Part shown: positions 1 to 9,486 of the stretch, in pieces
Layout: every line of letters starts with the position of its first letter
Position numbering within the stretch: position 1 is the first letter of the stretch
From: Irineochytrium annulatum
Lineage: Eukaryota > Chytridiomycota > Chytridiomycetes > Chytridiales > Chytridiaceae
Direction: 5' to 3'
Assembly (NCBI GenBank): GCA_027600665.1
Contig: JADGJL010000557.1
Span: 1 to 18,196, forward strand
Length of the DNA stretch: 18,196 nt
Made by a program: the position numbers and the translations under genes
The notes under the pieces: model-generated
What the model was told of the DNA's origin: nothing
Databases searched by the model: none
What the model saw: only the letters and a program-made list of their open reading frames with translations

Positions 1-981
1 CCGCCGTGTCTTGTCCCTCGCGTCGCCTACCCGATGGTTCATACCACCGCTTTTGCACGCGGAGCCGCCGACTAGCCTTTCATTCCCTGATAATGACCTC
101 GTCCGCTCGCGGCAACGCGCTTTACATCTCCCTCGGCTCATCTACCTTTTTACCTGGGCGCCGACTGGGCGGAAGCATGGGAACTGCCGCAAGAGGCCTT
201 CGTGGCGGCGGTGCGGTGAGAGAAGGGAGGCTGTTTCCCTACTCGGGTGCGGTCTAACGGTCTTCAACTATTAGCCCTCGACAAGCTCAACGGAATGAAA
301 AAGGGTTCTTGTGATTGTCTGTGTTGTGGATGATAGGGTTGAATGAAACATTTCTTTAGCTCTCGCTTTTGAATTGTCATTATCGATGTTGTAGTGTTAT
401 AGTTTCGAGCAAATTATAATTTCGTTATGGTTTTCCTCTTTGTACGTACCTTCGCTTTTATTTTTATTTTTTTCGTTTTGTATTGCCTTCGGATTATCGC
501 GCGAAAAATTTTTCTGCCGCATTTGTTTAGTTTTTCGATGACTTATTCCTGACTAATCATGAGTTTCTGGCTTTGGTATGTTCTATTCAGACTAAAGTGA
601 ACTTCATATCTGTCAATCATGCATGCACTGTATTTATTGTAAATAATCCGGAAGATACAATTAAAAAGGATGGATGCGTTAATATAGGAGGTAGACGAGA
701 ATTACGAAGGCCGCTACTAGGGCAAACTTTGAGGAAAACGTATCAACAAGCCAATCCTTGCTATGCTGCAGCGAGACGTGGCGCAAACAACCCGTCGTGT
801 TCGCCGCAAGATTTGTTGAGAAGGTGTACACCGACTGCCCGGTTTTCTGTGCGGTGTTACAGAGCCAGGTTACCAAAGATTCGTCGGAGGTCAGCTGTGA
901 TCACAAAAAGAGGTCAGACAATAATTTCAGAAGTACAATTAGGAAAGGAATGCATCACGAAGTGACGTTCATACAAGCAAA
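1..981. other. No supported gene; 3' flank of the acyltransferase gene
   Basis: The first ~290 bases are GC-rich and open in two overlapping + frames (about 6-257 and 11-274). Neither encodes a recognisable domain and both are basic, Arg/Ser-rich and low-information. A third + frame ends in a protein-like stretch before a stop at 214-216, but stops at 73-75 and 88-96 interrupt it and no splice pair rescues it. This could be the last exon or 3' UTR of a gene lying to the left; I cannot tell. From ~290 to 680 the DNA is AT-rich with T-runs and no coding signal. From 680 to 981 it is the downstream flank of the minus-strand acyltransferase gene. Confidence 0.5.
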
Positions 982-2650
982 TCATACCATGGCTAAGGCG
1001 CTGTGACCAAGGCGGACGGAAGGCTCGTCGATAATAATGGTAAACACGTAACCAACGAGGGTATTCACGATTAAAAAGGGTATGACAATGTTCCACGCCG
1101 CCGGTCGCGGGTCGCCGCCTAGCTTAACAACCTCGTATAGATAAAATGTGCCACCCATAGTCAACGTCTAAATTTGCGAGTAAGTAATTGAAGGCTTCTG
1201 AATGCCCTTATGAGTCTTAACCCTATGACTCACTCACCAGTCCGTGAAAAAGATAAAAGCCGTAGGAGATCCTCGCCATGAACACCAACGGTCGCACCGA
1301 CAGAATACGCTGGACCGTCGGCGACAGCTCACACAATATGATGGTGCAGAGCGGCAAGAAGAGAAACGTGTAGTGATCGCCCATCCAGTACCAGTAATAT
1401 TCGAGGCTATACAGGGAAAGCAATTAGAAAGTACGGATCGTTACATTCAAAAAAGTAAGAAAGGACATTTCTTACTGAGATCTCTGCTCCATCGCCCCAA
1501 TCGCCGAATTCACGAAAAGGAAGCAGTTGACGCAGAGAGCAATCGGAAGTGGCACGTATTTTCGGTAAAGCGCGAACGTCCCCGTGTTGCTCAAGTACGA
1601 GAGCATCATGCCGATAATAAAGTACGAGTAAAAGTGGTCGGTCAGACAAAAGCTAAGATACGCGACCGACGCCATGAATACGAGGCGGCCTTTGCGCATG
1701 GTGCCGGTGATGGCGGCAAGGAGGTAAATCAGGTAGCTTGCCGTGAACTCAAAAGGAATCGTCCAAAGGGTCGAATAGGTTTGGAGGAGGTCCTCGCGCG
1801 TCCACATGGCCCTGATGGTGAAGTAAGGGATTTCCCAGGGGCTCCTAAGGGCGATCCCGACGCCGTTGAACTGGACGACCTGGGATATCGGGGCGTCGTA
1901 CAGGTTGGGGAATTGGCCGACGAGGAAGTTCCTTGCGAGCTCGTCGCCCGTCTGGGGTAGGCGCGTCAACCGTTGCAGGATGTTAATGAACATAAACAGT
2001 GCGAAGGCCGGGACGCCGAGGCGGAAGGGGCGGCGAATCGCGGCGCCGATAACGCTTTCAAGCGGGTTCTGATTGTGAAAATTAAGATGCGAATACGGAC
2101 AGAAGTGAAATCATGTCTCCGGGCCAACATCACCCACCGTTCTCTCCTTTTTGCAAATTTTCCGCATATAGCCCTCAACGATAACCCGCCCGCTTAGAAT
2201 GAAGAAGATCCGGACCATGAAACTCCCGTTCGCAGCCCAGGCGGTCATCGGGTTGCGTATCACATAGCTGCCGTCGCTCAACTGCAGGTTCCACGCCGAC
2301 GCGGCATGACCCAATGCAACGCCAATAGTAGCAAGCCTTCAGCAATTAGGTAAGGTTGAGGATGAAAAGCGTGATAATCTACTCACGCGCGAAGACCCTC
2401 AAAGTGCAGTAGCTTCGACTGCGCTGCGGCGGTGCGATCGTCCTTTTTCGGCGTGGTGGAGATCAGGAGGTCGTCGTCGTCGACCTTTGTTGCCTTGGCT
2501 GCCGGAAACCAGCCATCCACGAATTCTGTTAGGTCTGATCAGCAAGATGATCAAGCAAGTTGGCGATCATCTCTCATTTCTCTTACCTCTGCGCATGCGC
2601 GCCCACCACGTTGAGTCGAACGTGCACACGCTCGAAGCGGCGGCTTTCAT
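982..2650 (-). CDS. Acyltransferase 3 family (OafA-like) integral membrane protein
   Basis: Predicted multi-pass membrane enzyme that transfers an acyl group (often O-acetyl) to a sugar, lipid or other acceptor; the substrate cannot be read from sequence. Exons on the minus strand: 2650-2587, 2525-2387, 2336-2138, 2068-1476, 1406-1238, 1167-982. The phases agree and give 449 aa. The start has a good context (ACC before ATG). The first splice acceptor could instead be about 9 nt earlier, adding three residues. Residues 1-60 are a soluble Asp-rich N-tail. Then comes the family signature: Arg67 followed ten residues later by His78 (R-x10-H, in GLRALATIGVALGH), then FFILSG near the second membrane segment. 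About ten hydrophobic segments follow, and the last exon ends in a membrane span followed by DEPSVRLG. Introns are 61, 50, 69, 69 and 70 nt. The length and the order of motifs fit fungal AT3 proteins. Confidence in the family is high, in the exact N-terminus moderate. Confidence 0.9.
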
Positions 2651-3093
2651 GGTGAAAGTTGTTGAAGGAGCTTGGTCAAAAACTTTCAATCAGCGCACTG
2701 GCTGGAATGAACTGCTGTGCTTGTTAATGCACACTGTAGGTCAGAGGGCGACATCAATGACCTTCCCTATCTTGCACGGTGCTAAATAGGAAGGCGTCAT
2801 TTTGTGGGTTGCGAGTACATGAGCCGTGAAGGCCATCGTTGCGCTTAAACGGGACCGACTCGCCCTGTTGCTTTATTTGAGGGCACGTGCACCGGTCCCT
2901 GCATTGTGAGGCGGCGGCCACTCGTGATTTCAATGATCACCTTGTTTACTTTATATAAAATTCTGTGAGTTGGTCACTCTCTGAGCAAGATTACGAGCGC
3001 GGCAACATAGGCACTCAACCCATGTGCCTGAGAGCAATAGATTACGATAAAAAAAAAAAAAAAAAATTGCTGCCCGTTCAAAACACCGCAGCG
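2651..3093. other. Intergenic: acyltransferase promoter side and LIM gene 3' side
   Basis: 443 bases between two minus-strand genes. The part near 2651-2850 is upstream of the acyltransferase start and should hold its promoter. An open + frame covering 2487-2789 is only the antisense of acyltransferase exons 1-2 and their upstream flank. An imperfect inverted repeat built on GTGAT...ATCAC occurs near 2923-2940. Next to the LIM gene stop lies an 18-nt A run (3049-3066). No other gene or RNA is visible. Confidence 0.5.
3049..3066. repeat. A18 homopolymer, T18 on the sense strand just after the LIM stop
   Basis: Eighteen uninterrupted A on the + strand, starting 28 bases past the LIM gene stop codon in the direction of transcription. 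On the LIM transcript it would read as a U-run in the 3' UTR. A second run of the same kind follows the stop of the gene at 6596-7406. Confidence 0.9.
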
Positions 3094-3965
3094 CTAGTGC
3101 GCTCCGACCAAACCCGTGTCAGACGCGCCCGGTGCCGCAGCCGCCGCCTTCACCCGGATAGAATGGCAGTCCTTACAATACAGATTGTCTTTAAACTGCA
3201 ACGCCTTCAAATTTTCAAACGGCTTTCGACAATCCGTGCACCCAAAACATTCTTGATGATACTTCTTTCCCTTCCACTCGACCGACGTTATCGAGCCTCC
3301 TTCTGCCTGCGGTAGAATCTTCAACGAGCAACCAACACAAATCGGCACGTAAAGCTCTTCAAAACACGGTTTGCAGTAGAAGCCGTCGTTTCGATGAAAG
3401 TATCGTCCCTCAAGTTGAACGTTGCACTTTTTGCACACAAAACACTGCCAACGCATTTAGACCAAAGCATTAAAAGGTAAAACGCACCTCAGGATGGAAC
3501 TGCTTATTTTGAGCCTTCACGACACCCTTCTCCGACAATGCTTTGTGGCAATTATCGCAAACGCCGAGGACTTTCTCTTGATAGCACCCGTGGCAGAAGG
3601 GCTTGCCGTCATTGATAAAGAAGTCCTCTCCCTCCTTCAAATGCCGCGTGCACACTTCGCAGTTGAAGCACTTTTGATGAAAGTATCTGTTCAGGCCGTC
3701 GGTTTTGTAGGAAATACCGTCCTGACCAAACACGGGCTCCTGACAGCCTTCGCAGCCGCCTAATACGAATGTCAGTGAACAGCTTGAATGGGCGCATTGC
3801 AACGACGTATGACGACATCATCACGACAAGGAGGCGGCCATACCTCGGTATTCAGGATTTGCGATCATCGTAAGATCTGAGCGTGTATATATCAAAACTG
3901 GGCCACACCACGCTTCCAACAGCAATAACATTACCTATCTTGTGCTTAGCTAGCACATCGTCCAT
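3094..3965 (-). CDS. Triple LIM-domain protein
   Basis: Small zinc-binding scaffold protein, 228 aa, made almost wholly of three LIM domains; such proteins dock partners in the actin cytoskeleton or nucleus. Exons: 3965-3935, 3876-3844, 3759-3488, 3444-3094; introns 58, 84 and 43 nt, phases consistent. The start is the first in-frame ATG (MDDVLAKHKI...). The N-tail is only about 22 aa. LIM1 shows CEGC, HQKCF, CEVC, CHGC. LIM2 starts CDNC and uses HPEC, which is rebuilt across the last intron, then CKKC and CKPC. LIM3 shows CVGC, HQEC, CTDC and CKDC. All zinc-ligand pairs are present, so no domain is degenerate. The C-tail is an Ala-rich ~20 residues. There is no LD motif, kinase, RhoGAP or other partner domain, so it is unlike the longer fungal paxillins. 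It is transcribed divergently from Rrp9. The partner proteins are unknown. Confidence 0.93.
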
Positions 3966-4192
3966 GGCTGGACTCGACAGTAGCAAGCAACACGGCGGGA
4001 GCCAGTGATCGGCTCGCGACGGAACAACTTTACGGAAATTGTCGGCCAAGGAGAACCACTAACAAAGTGCTTAGACCGACGCGAAGGAGTCGACCGGAAG
4101 TGGCCAGAGAGGGTGGGTCCTAATGGATGTTATGGCTTGTAGCAGTGGCTTGAGATGACGGTCGGTATGTTTGACATTCGTTTTTCTTTGTC
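3966..4192. promoter_or_regulatory. Divergent promoter region, LIM gene and Rrp9
   Basis: 227 bases between the start codons of two genes read away from each other. It must hold both promoters and both 5' UTRs. I see no clear TATA box; a pyrimidine-rich stretch (gtttttctttgtc) lies just before the Rrp9 ATG. The LIM reading frame stays open upstream of its ATG but has no further ATG, so the start is not moved. Confidence 0.55.
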
Positions 4193-6399
4193 ATGGACAA
4201 GCGCAAACGGAAGAGCTATAACAACCCGCTGCTGAAAGATCGCAAGCGCCAGAGTGGCGACGGCCCTCTCAGCAGCCGCATTCCATCAGGATTGACTCCG
4301 AAGGTTGGCCGTCCGCGTCCCACGCGTGACGACCGTGAGGACTCGGGGGATGAAGGGCGAGTGGAAGACATGAACCTCGAGCGGCATTACTCCCAGGACG
4401 AGGAGGACGAAGACGGCGAGGACGAGAATGAGACCGCTGCTCATAAGCGACTTCGGCTGGCCAAGTCGTACCTGAGCAAGTTGAAGGAAAAGACTGTAGG
4501 TGCGTATTTGGATTTATAGCGTCGATACCGATGATAATGATACTCTTCAGCGGCTCCCGATGAGTTTGATGCCGCGGACATAGACGCGGATTTGATCGCG
4601 TCCCGACTGAAGCAAAACGTCCTCGAGTCCAAACGACAAATATTTCACGAAATCGCGGACCGTTACAAGGACATGGATTTCGGGGAGAACTCTGGTCGAA
4701 TAAGGACATTTGGAGGAGGGAAGAAAGCTCACCAAGGGCCCGTGACCGGGGTCTGCATCGCGAAGCCTAAGGCCGGAGTTGTCGCAGATTTGTATGGGGG
4801 TGTTTTTTTTTTAAGTTGGGAAGAATACTGAGGGCTTTTTCAGGACGAAGAGGCCTAACATATTCGTGTATTCCGTCAGCAAGGATTCCATTCTTGTGAA
4901 GTGGGACTTCTGGACTGGGCGGAAGGTCTGGGAAATGAAGGGCAGACGCAAAATCACGAAAAAGGCTGTGAAGGTTTACGGGGAGAAGACATTGAGAGCG
5001 AATAAGGATAAGGGACACACCGATCAGATATTCTGCGTTGACGCGAGCAATGATGGCAAATATGTGGTGAGTGTAAAGGATCAAGTAAAAAATGTTTGCT
5101 CGCTTTTGCTCGAAGGTTGAAGCGAATAACCTCGTATTCATTGAGAGGCCGTTCCTTCTGCCCCACTAGTGGGGCATTCAATTCCCTTCAATATCGAACT
5201 GTCTTTGAGTCTGAATGAGGTTTAATTTGTACCTCCTTTAGAATTATAGAGAGTAACATACTTTCCTAATCGTTTTGTCTCGGTCTTGGATCTTCACTAA
5301 TTTTCGTTACGTTTGCAGGCGACGGGGAGCAAGGATAAAACAATACATCTTTGGCGTGTCGACGATAATGCACATCACGGCCAGTTCACGCAGCATCGAG
5401 ACGCGGTTTCCGGTTTGGCTTTCAAAGCAGGACCATCGAATGAGCTGTACTCGGCGTCGTTTGATCGGACGGTTAAACTTTGGAACGCGGATGAGTTGAC
5501 TTATGTGGAGACGCTGTGAGTGAAGAAGTATCACGCATTTTGCTGAACATTGAGCAAAGGTTTGGTCACCAAGATCAGATTCAGTCCATTGACACCCTTA
5601 CCTACGACCGTTGCATTACCGCCGGAGCTCGGGACCGCACGGTGCGGCTGTGGAAGATCGTAGAGGAGGCGCAGCTGATCTTCCGAGGAGGTATGGGTGC
5701 GGACGTGAAGGACGACATCGCAAAGGGGCTCGTCCTTCCTTCGGAGGTGTCGAAGGCAAAATCGGAGGCGAAGCGTACTGGCGCCATGAATTTCGGCGGC
5801 AGCGTCGAGTGCGTCTGTTTGATGGACGAGAACACGTTTGTTACGGGGACGGACTCTGGGAGCATATCCATTTGGAACGCCGGGAGGAAGAAGCCGTGGT
5901 TTACTAAACCTCGAGCGCATGGGCCCTTTTTCACAAGCACTGGCGAAATGATACCATCTGACAACGATTGCAATTGGATCACGGCATTGGGTTCCGTGCG
6001 GTATGCAAACGTCTTCGCCTCGGGGTCGGCCGATGGATTTGTTCGTTTGTGGAAAGTGCAAGCCGACAAACGCAGCTTCTCTGCTTTGACAACAATTCCC
6101 ATTGTAGGCACACTTGGTCACCAACCGTTTTAACCTTTGCATAGTCTGGCTTCGTGAATGCCTTGAGGTTCTTCGAAGGCCCTCCATTGGATAGTGTGTA
6201 CGCAGATGAGCAGCTCGGCTCGGCGAAATCATTGAACCAGATGGACAAGAAAGCGATGGCACGTGAAGTTGCTGCCATGAAGGATGTCAATACAAATGTT
6301 CTTTATCTTGTTGTAGGGAGCGGCCAAGAGCATCGGTTGGGGCGATGGTGGAGAACGAAGGATGCAAGGAACTGTGTTAGAATGATCACATTTAGATGA
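4193..6399 (+). CDS. RRP9: U3 snoRNP protein Rrp9 (U3-55K), WD40 repeat
   Basis: Nucleolar beta-propeller protein that binds the box B/C part of U3 snoRNA and is needed for early 18S pre-rRNA cleavage in the SSU processome. Exons: 4193-4499, 4551-4791, 4844-5066, 5319-5515, 5560-6103, 6145-6399; introns 51, 52, 252, 44 and 41 nt. The product is 588 aa, close to yeast Rrp9. Residues 1-100 are charged: a basic KRKRK start, then a run of acidic residues near 65-82. A helical linker (PDEFDAADIDADLIASRL) follows. WD40 blades end in KDSILVKWD, KDKTIHLW, FDRTVKLW, RDRTVRLW, SGSISIW and DGFVRLW. The family hallmark GQEHRLGRWW lies near the C-terminus. Between the penultimate blade and that motif there is a short Lys/Met-rich insertion (around MDKKAMAREV). 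The third intron is three to six times longer than its neighbours and carries a perfect palindrome. Confidence 0.95.
5159..5176. repeat. Perfect 18-bp palindrome inside Rrp9 intron 3
   Basis: TGCCCCACTAGTGGGGCA reads the same on both strands and lies in the 252-nt third intron (5067-5318). In RNA it can form a GC-rich stem closed by a CUAG loop. A smaller hairpin (GAGGT at 5217-5221 with ACCTC at 5231-5235) and an ACA at 5256-5258 lie further on. I see no box C/D pair. Whether this is an intronic RNA, a splicing-aid structure or a binding site cannot be decided by eye. Confidence 0.85.
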
Positions 6400-6595
6400 A
6401 GGCCTACTTACATCCGGCAAACACACTACGCTCAATTATCCTACATTCTCAAAATATGACACACCGGGAGTTCCGTCATTGACCTTTCCGTACCAACAAT
6501 GCAGCACCATTTTTAATGGGGGATGAAGACAGCCAGTATGACATATTCTATAATACACGTTTATCAACTGAAAAAGAAAAAAAAAAAAAAAAAAA
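6400..6595. other. Convergent 3' region with A5-G-A19 tract (6571-6595)
   Basis: The 3' ends of Rrp9 (+) and the small acidic protein gene (-) face each other across 196 bases. The A19 run (6577-6595) directly abuts the minus-strand stop codon at 6596-6598. Read on the minus strand it is a stop followed by a long T-tract and TTTTTCAG, which resembles a polypyrimidine tract with a splice acceptor. No coding signal is seen. Confidence 0.6.
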
Positions 6596-7406
6596 TTAAT
6601 GGTCCGCCCATTCATTCCCGATTTCGTTATCTGAGAAGGAAGGCAGCATGGCAGCTGCTGTGGAGGCCCTGATGGCTCCTTTGGAGCTGCTGGAGCTGCT
6701 ACGTAACCCTATCGATGGAAATGACGACAAGCGCGAGCCGTCCGTGGAATCTAGTACGGATACTGGCGTCGCCTCCGCGTTACTTGCGGCACGGACACCA
6801 AATATCGGTTGGATTTCCTCATGCATCGCCGGCGAAGTATCATTAACATTGATCAAGTCGCCCTCCGTGCCGATATTCACAATGGGAACCATCGACTTCT
6901 GATATTCCTCCTGCTCCTCTCTCCGCGTCCTTTCATCGACCTGATGCATACTCAGCCCTTTGCGTTCGGCAGGTCATTACCTCACCTGTGGAATGATATT
7001 GTCCAAATCGTCGAAATCGTCGGCCACATCGGGTTGATAGGGGGTGAAAAGCTCGTCTTCATCGTCGTTTAAGGGAAACGCGGGAACTCTTTGGTACGAT
7101 TGTCCGCCAACATTCGCATGCGCTCGATTCAGCACCCCAAAACCGCCGCCACCCACACCGCCAGTTGCCCTACCGTCCCTCCTAAACAGTGTGGCGAGCC
7201 ATCTCGTCCATTGCGTGTGAACCGGTTGCCGTGGTGCGGAGGCCGTTGAACCGTTAAGCAGATTTTCGAATTCGAGTTCATCGATCTCAACAACAACGTT
7301 AAACGATGCGCGTGAAGTACAGATCGGGGCTCACCTCGTCGTAATCAAACTGCGGTGATGGTTGCGAGAAGAGGTTCGGGCAGCATCGCACGCAGATGGA
7401 GATCAT
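6596..7406 (-). CDS. Small acidic protein with Cys-rich N-terminus, gadkin-like motif order (weak)
   Basis: I do not recognise this protein with certainty. Exons 7406-7335, 7285-6986, 6940-6596; introns 49 and 45 nt, both phase 0; 238 aa. The start ATG has a good context. It begins MISICVRCCPNLF, with three Cys in the first nine residues, which suggests palmitoylation. Next comes an acidic motif, FDYDEIDELEFENLL, then a Gly-rich spacer. A very acidic stretch follows with DEDELF and ADDFDDLDN (FDDL fits the acidic F-x-x-hydrophobic pattern bound by AP-1 gamma or GGA ear domains). A short charged helix (DERTRREEQEEYQKSM) leads into a Ser-rich tail ending NEWADH. Cys-rich start, EFENL and ear-type motifs in that order recall animal gadkin/AP1AR, so an AP-1/endosomal accessory role is possible. 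This rests on short motifs recalled from memory. It is transcribed divergently from Prp3. Confidence 0.7.
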
Positions 7407-7470
7407 GTTGTTCCCTTACAGGTGAAGTGAGCGAAAGGCTTGTAAAAAAGCTTTACTGCAGCACTTCGCA
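7407..7470. promoter_or_regulatory. 64-bp divergent promoter, small acidic protein gene and Prp3
   Basis: Only 64 bases separate two start codons that point away from each other, so transcription of one gene probably begins inside the 5' part of the other or both 5' UTRs are extremely short. An A-rich block with an AAAGCTTT palindrome (around gtaaaaaagctttac) is the only visible motif. No clear TATA box. Confidence 0.6.
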
Positions 7471-9452
7471 ATGAAGCGGGACCGCGACGGCCGAGAGCGG
7501 GACCGAGAGCGGGACCGTGATACTGAAAGGGATCGGGACCGGCGTCGAGATCGAGACCGTGACCGTGACCGGGAGCGCGATCGCTATCGCGATGGAAGAA
7601 GGGAAGATAGGAGAAGGTCGAGCAAAGACCGCGAGAGTGACAGGGAAAGGAGGGAGCGGGATCGCAATGGTGGCGAGCCTGAGACCAAAAAGCTCCGCAT
7701 GGACTCGCCGAGTAAGGCATCGGCCAAGCCAGCGGACAGCGCTGGCGAGGTTGGTACAAATGCATTAAAATACGGTTCTCACAAGCGAGTGCAGACATTG
7801 GCATTGATCGAGCAGAAGAGGGCCGAAATTGCGGCCAAAATGGCTGCATTCAAAGCTCAACCTGGAGGGCTCGGCGGAGGCGGAACTCCTGCTTTGTCGA
7901 AGACGTCGCTTTTGAATGAGGCGAAGAGCATCAAGATGAAGATTGAATCGGGAATGGCGGCTTCGACATTTCGTCAACCTAACACGACAATGTTCACGTC
8001 GGTACGTTTCGGTCGCGGTCTGTTTATGGACTAACCCTACTACAGGCTATAGCACAGCAGGAAAACCGATTGAAGAAAGGCTTAAAGGTCGAAGTTCATC
8101 CTCTTTTCGCGGAAGCCTCTGCCGATGTCGATAGTATTCGCACGATAATGCCGAAGACGAACTTTGCCACGATAAAGGCGAACCAGCGAGTCCCAGATAA
8201 AGCCGCTCTCGCTGCTGCTGCCGCCGCGGCTGCGGCCGCTATCGAAAAGCAGGCTGCGGAAGAGGAAAAGAAAGAGTTGCTGATTATCAAGGAAGCCCCG
8301 GCCGAGTTCTCAGATCCTGCGAAAAATCCGTACTTTGATCCGAACATCAGCGCCAAAGCGTCAATGCCGAAGCCGAAAGTTCACGCTAAATCCTTTAAAT
8401 TCGTTCAAAAGGGAACATACGTGAAGCAAGCGAACGACTTGAGGCAGCAAGCTCTGTTGGAGAAGCTGAAGGCAAACATTGCCGCGACCGTCAAACGTGC
8501 CGGGATCGAGGTGGAATTGGAGTTGGTTTCAGATCTGTCTGTGCGTCGCGAACCTCCTCCGAACGTCGAGTGGTGGGATGCCCAGCTAGTTGGTCCGGAC
8601 GCGGAGTACGAAAGCTTCGATGTGGACTCGAAGGTCGCGACCGAAGCAATTACCAACCTCATTCAGCATCCCGTTCCTATTCAGCCCCCTGCGGAACCTG
8701 GAGCTCCGCCGCCGAAGCCGCTCATGTTGACGGCAAAGGAGAGGAAAAAGCTGCGCCGCCAGAAGCGGTTGGAGGCTCAGAAAGAGAAGCGGGATAAGAT
8801 TCGTCTTGGGTTGTTGCCTGCGGATCAGCCGAAAATGAAGATATCCAACTTGATGCGTGTCCTCGGAACGGAGGCTGTGCAGGACCCTACGCAGATGGAG
8901 GCCATCGTAAGAGCTCAAATGCGCCAACGACAGCAAAAGCATGAGAAATATATTTCGGATCACAAGTTGACGAAGGAGCAGAAGCGTGAGCGTAAGCGTC
9001 TCAAGCTGTTGGAAAATACGCATGTTATTATCGAGGTTGCTGTCTTCAAAGTTCTGGATCTGAGCCGGTCGAATCATAAGTTCAAAGTGAATGTCAATGC
9101 TGTTCAGCTTAATTTGACGGGCGTAATTATACTTTACTCTGGAATGAACTTAATCATCGTCGAGGGCGGAAATCGAGGCATCAAGCAGTATAAGAAGCTC
9201 ATGTTGAGACGGATAGACTGGAATGAAGGAGGCGGGGCGGATGACGACGAGGGTGAGGGGGAGGACGTGGGCGAGGCAAAGGAAAAAGGCCCTAATGAAT
9301 GTGAGATGGTCTGGGAGGGCAAGATAAAACGGAGGTTGTTTCAAGGGTTTCGTGTCCGCACGTGCGCAACAGAGCGCGATGTCAAGGAGCTATTAGAGAA
9401 AGCCGGGGCGTCGCACTACTGGGACTCGGCGAAGTTCAAAGTAGCCGACTGA
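7471..9452 (+). CDS. PRP3: U4/U6 snRNP splicing factor Prp3 (PRPF3)
   Basis: Nuclear spliceosome protein that binds the U4/U6 duplex and the 3' end region of U6 in the tri-snRNP. Exons 7471-8001 and 8046-9452 with one 44-nt intron (branch GACTAAC); 645 aa. Residues 2-62 are an Arg-Asp/Arg-Glu low-complexity tail. No PWI domain is evident, unlike in human PRPF3. Ala233-Ala242 form a poly-Ala tract. The PRP3 domain starts around NPYFDP (about 270) and includes RRAGIEV-like and VEWWD motifs (352-355). A basic helical region (KERKKLRRQKR) follows. The C-terminal DUF1115 domain (about 500-642) carries LNLTGVIILYSGMNLIIVEG, RRIDW and CATERDVKELLEKAG...YWD; an acidic insertion (about 571-587) interrupts it. 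Its stop is 34 bases from the stop of the opposite-strand glycosyltransferase gene. Confidence 0.96.
7474..7660 (+). repeat. Codon repeat encoding the Prp3 Arg-Asp/Glu tail
   Basis: Imperfect tandem array of GAC/GAT/GAG and CGN codons (units such as gaccgggacc, gaccgtgacc), giving alternating Arg and Asp/Glu. Synonymous variation between units shows an old, diverged array rather than a fresh expansion. A second simple-codon tract, ten Ala codons at 8211-8240, lies in exon 2 of the same gene. Confidence 0.8.
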
Positions 9453-9486
9453 ATTTTAAGTAGCCGACAAATATAATGTGGAAATA

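Noticed and set aside
573..1006. Open frames of 60-130 codons on both strands before the acyltransferase stop
   Set aside because: No domain, low-information composition, and partly antisense to the last acyltransferase exon.
1244..1960. Long + strand open frame of 238 codons
   Set aside because: Exactly antisense to acyltransferase exons and introns; the minus strand carries the family motifs and splice sites.
5067..5318. Box C/D snoRNA in the long Rrp9 intron
   Set aside because: No RTGATGA box C paired with a CTGA box D and terminal stem was found; only an open question about other RNA types remains.
5531..6262. Long minus-strand open frame of 243 codons
   Set aside because: Antisense of the Rrp9 WD40 exons and crosses an Rrp9 intron; no domain.
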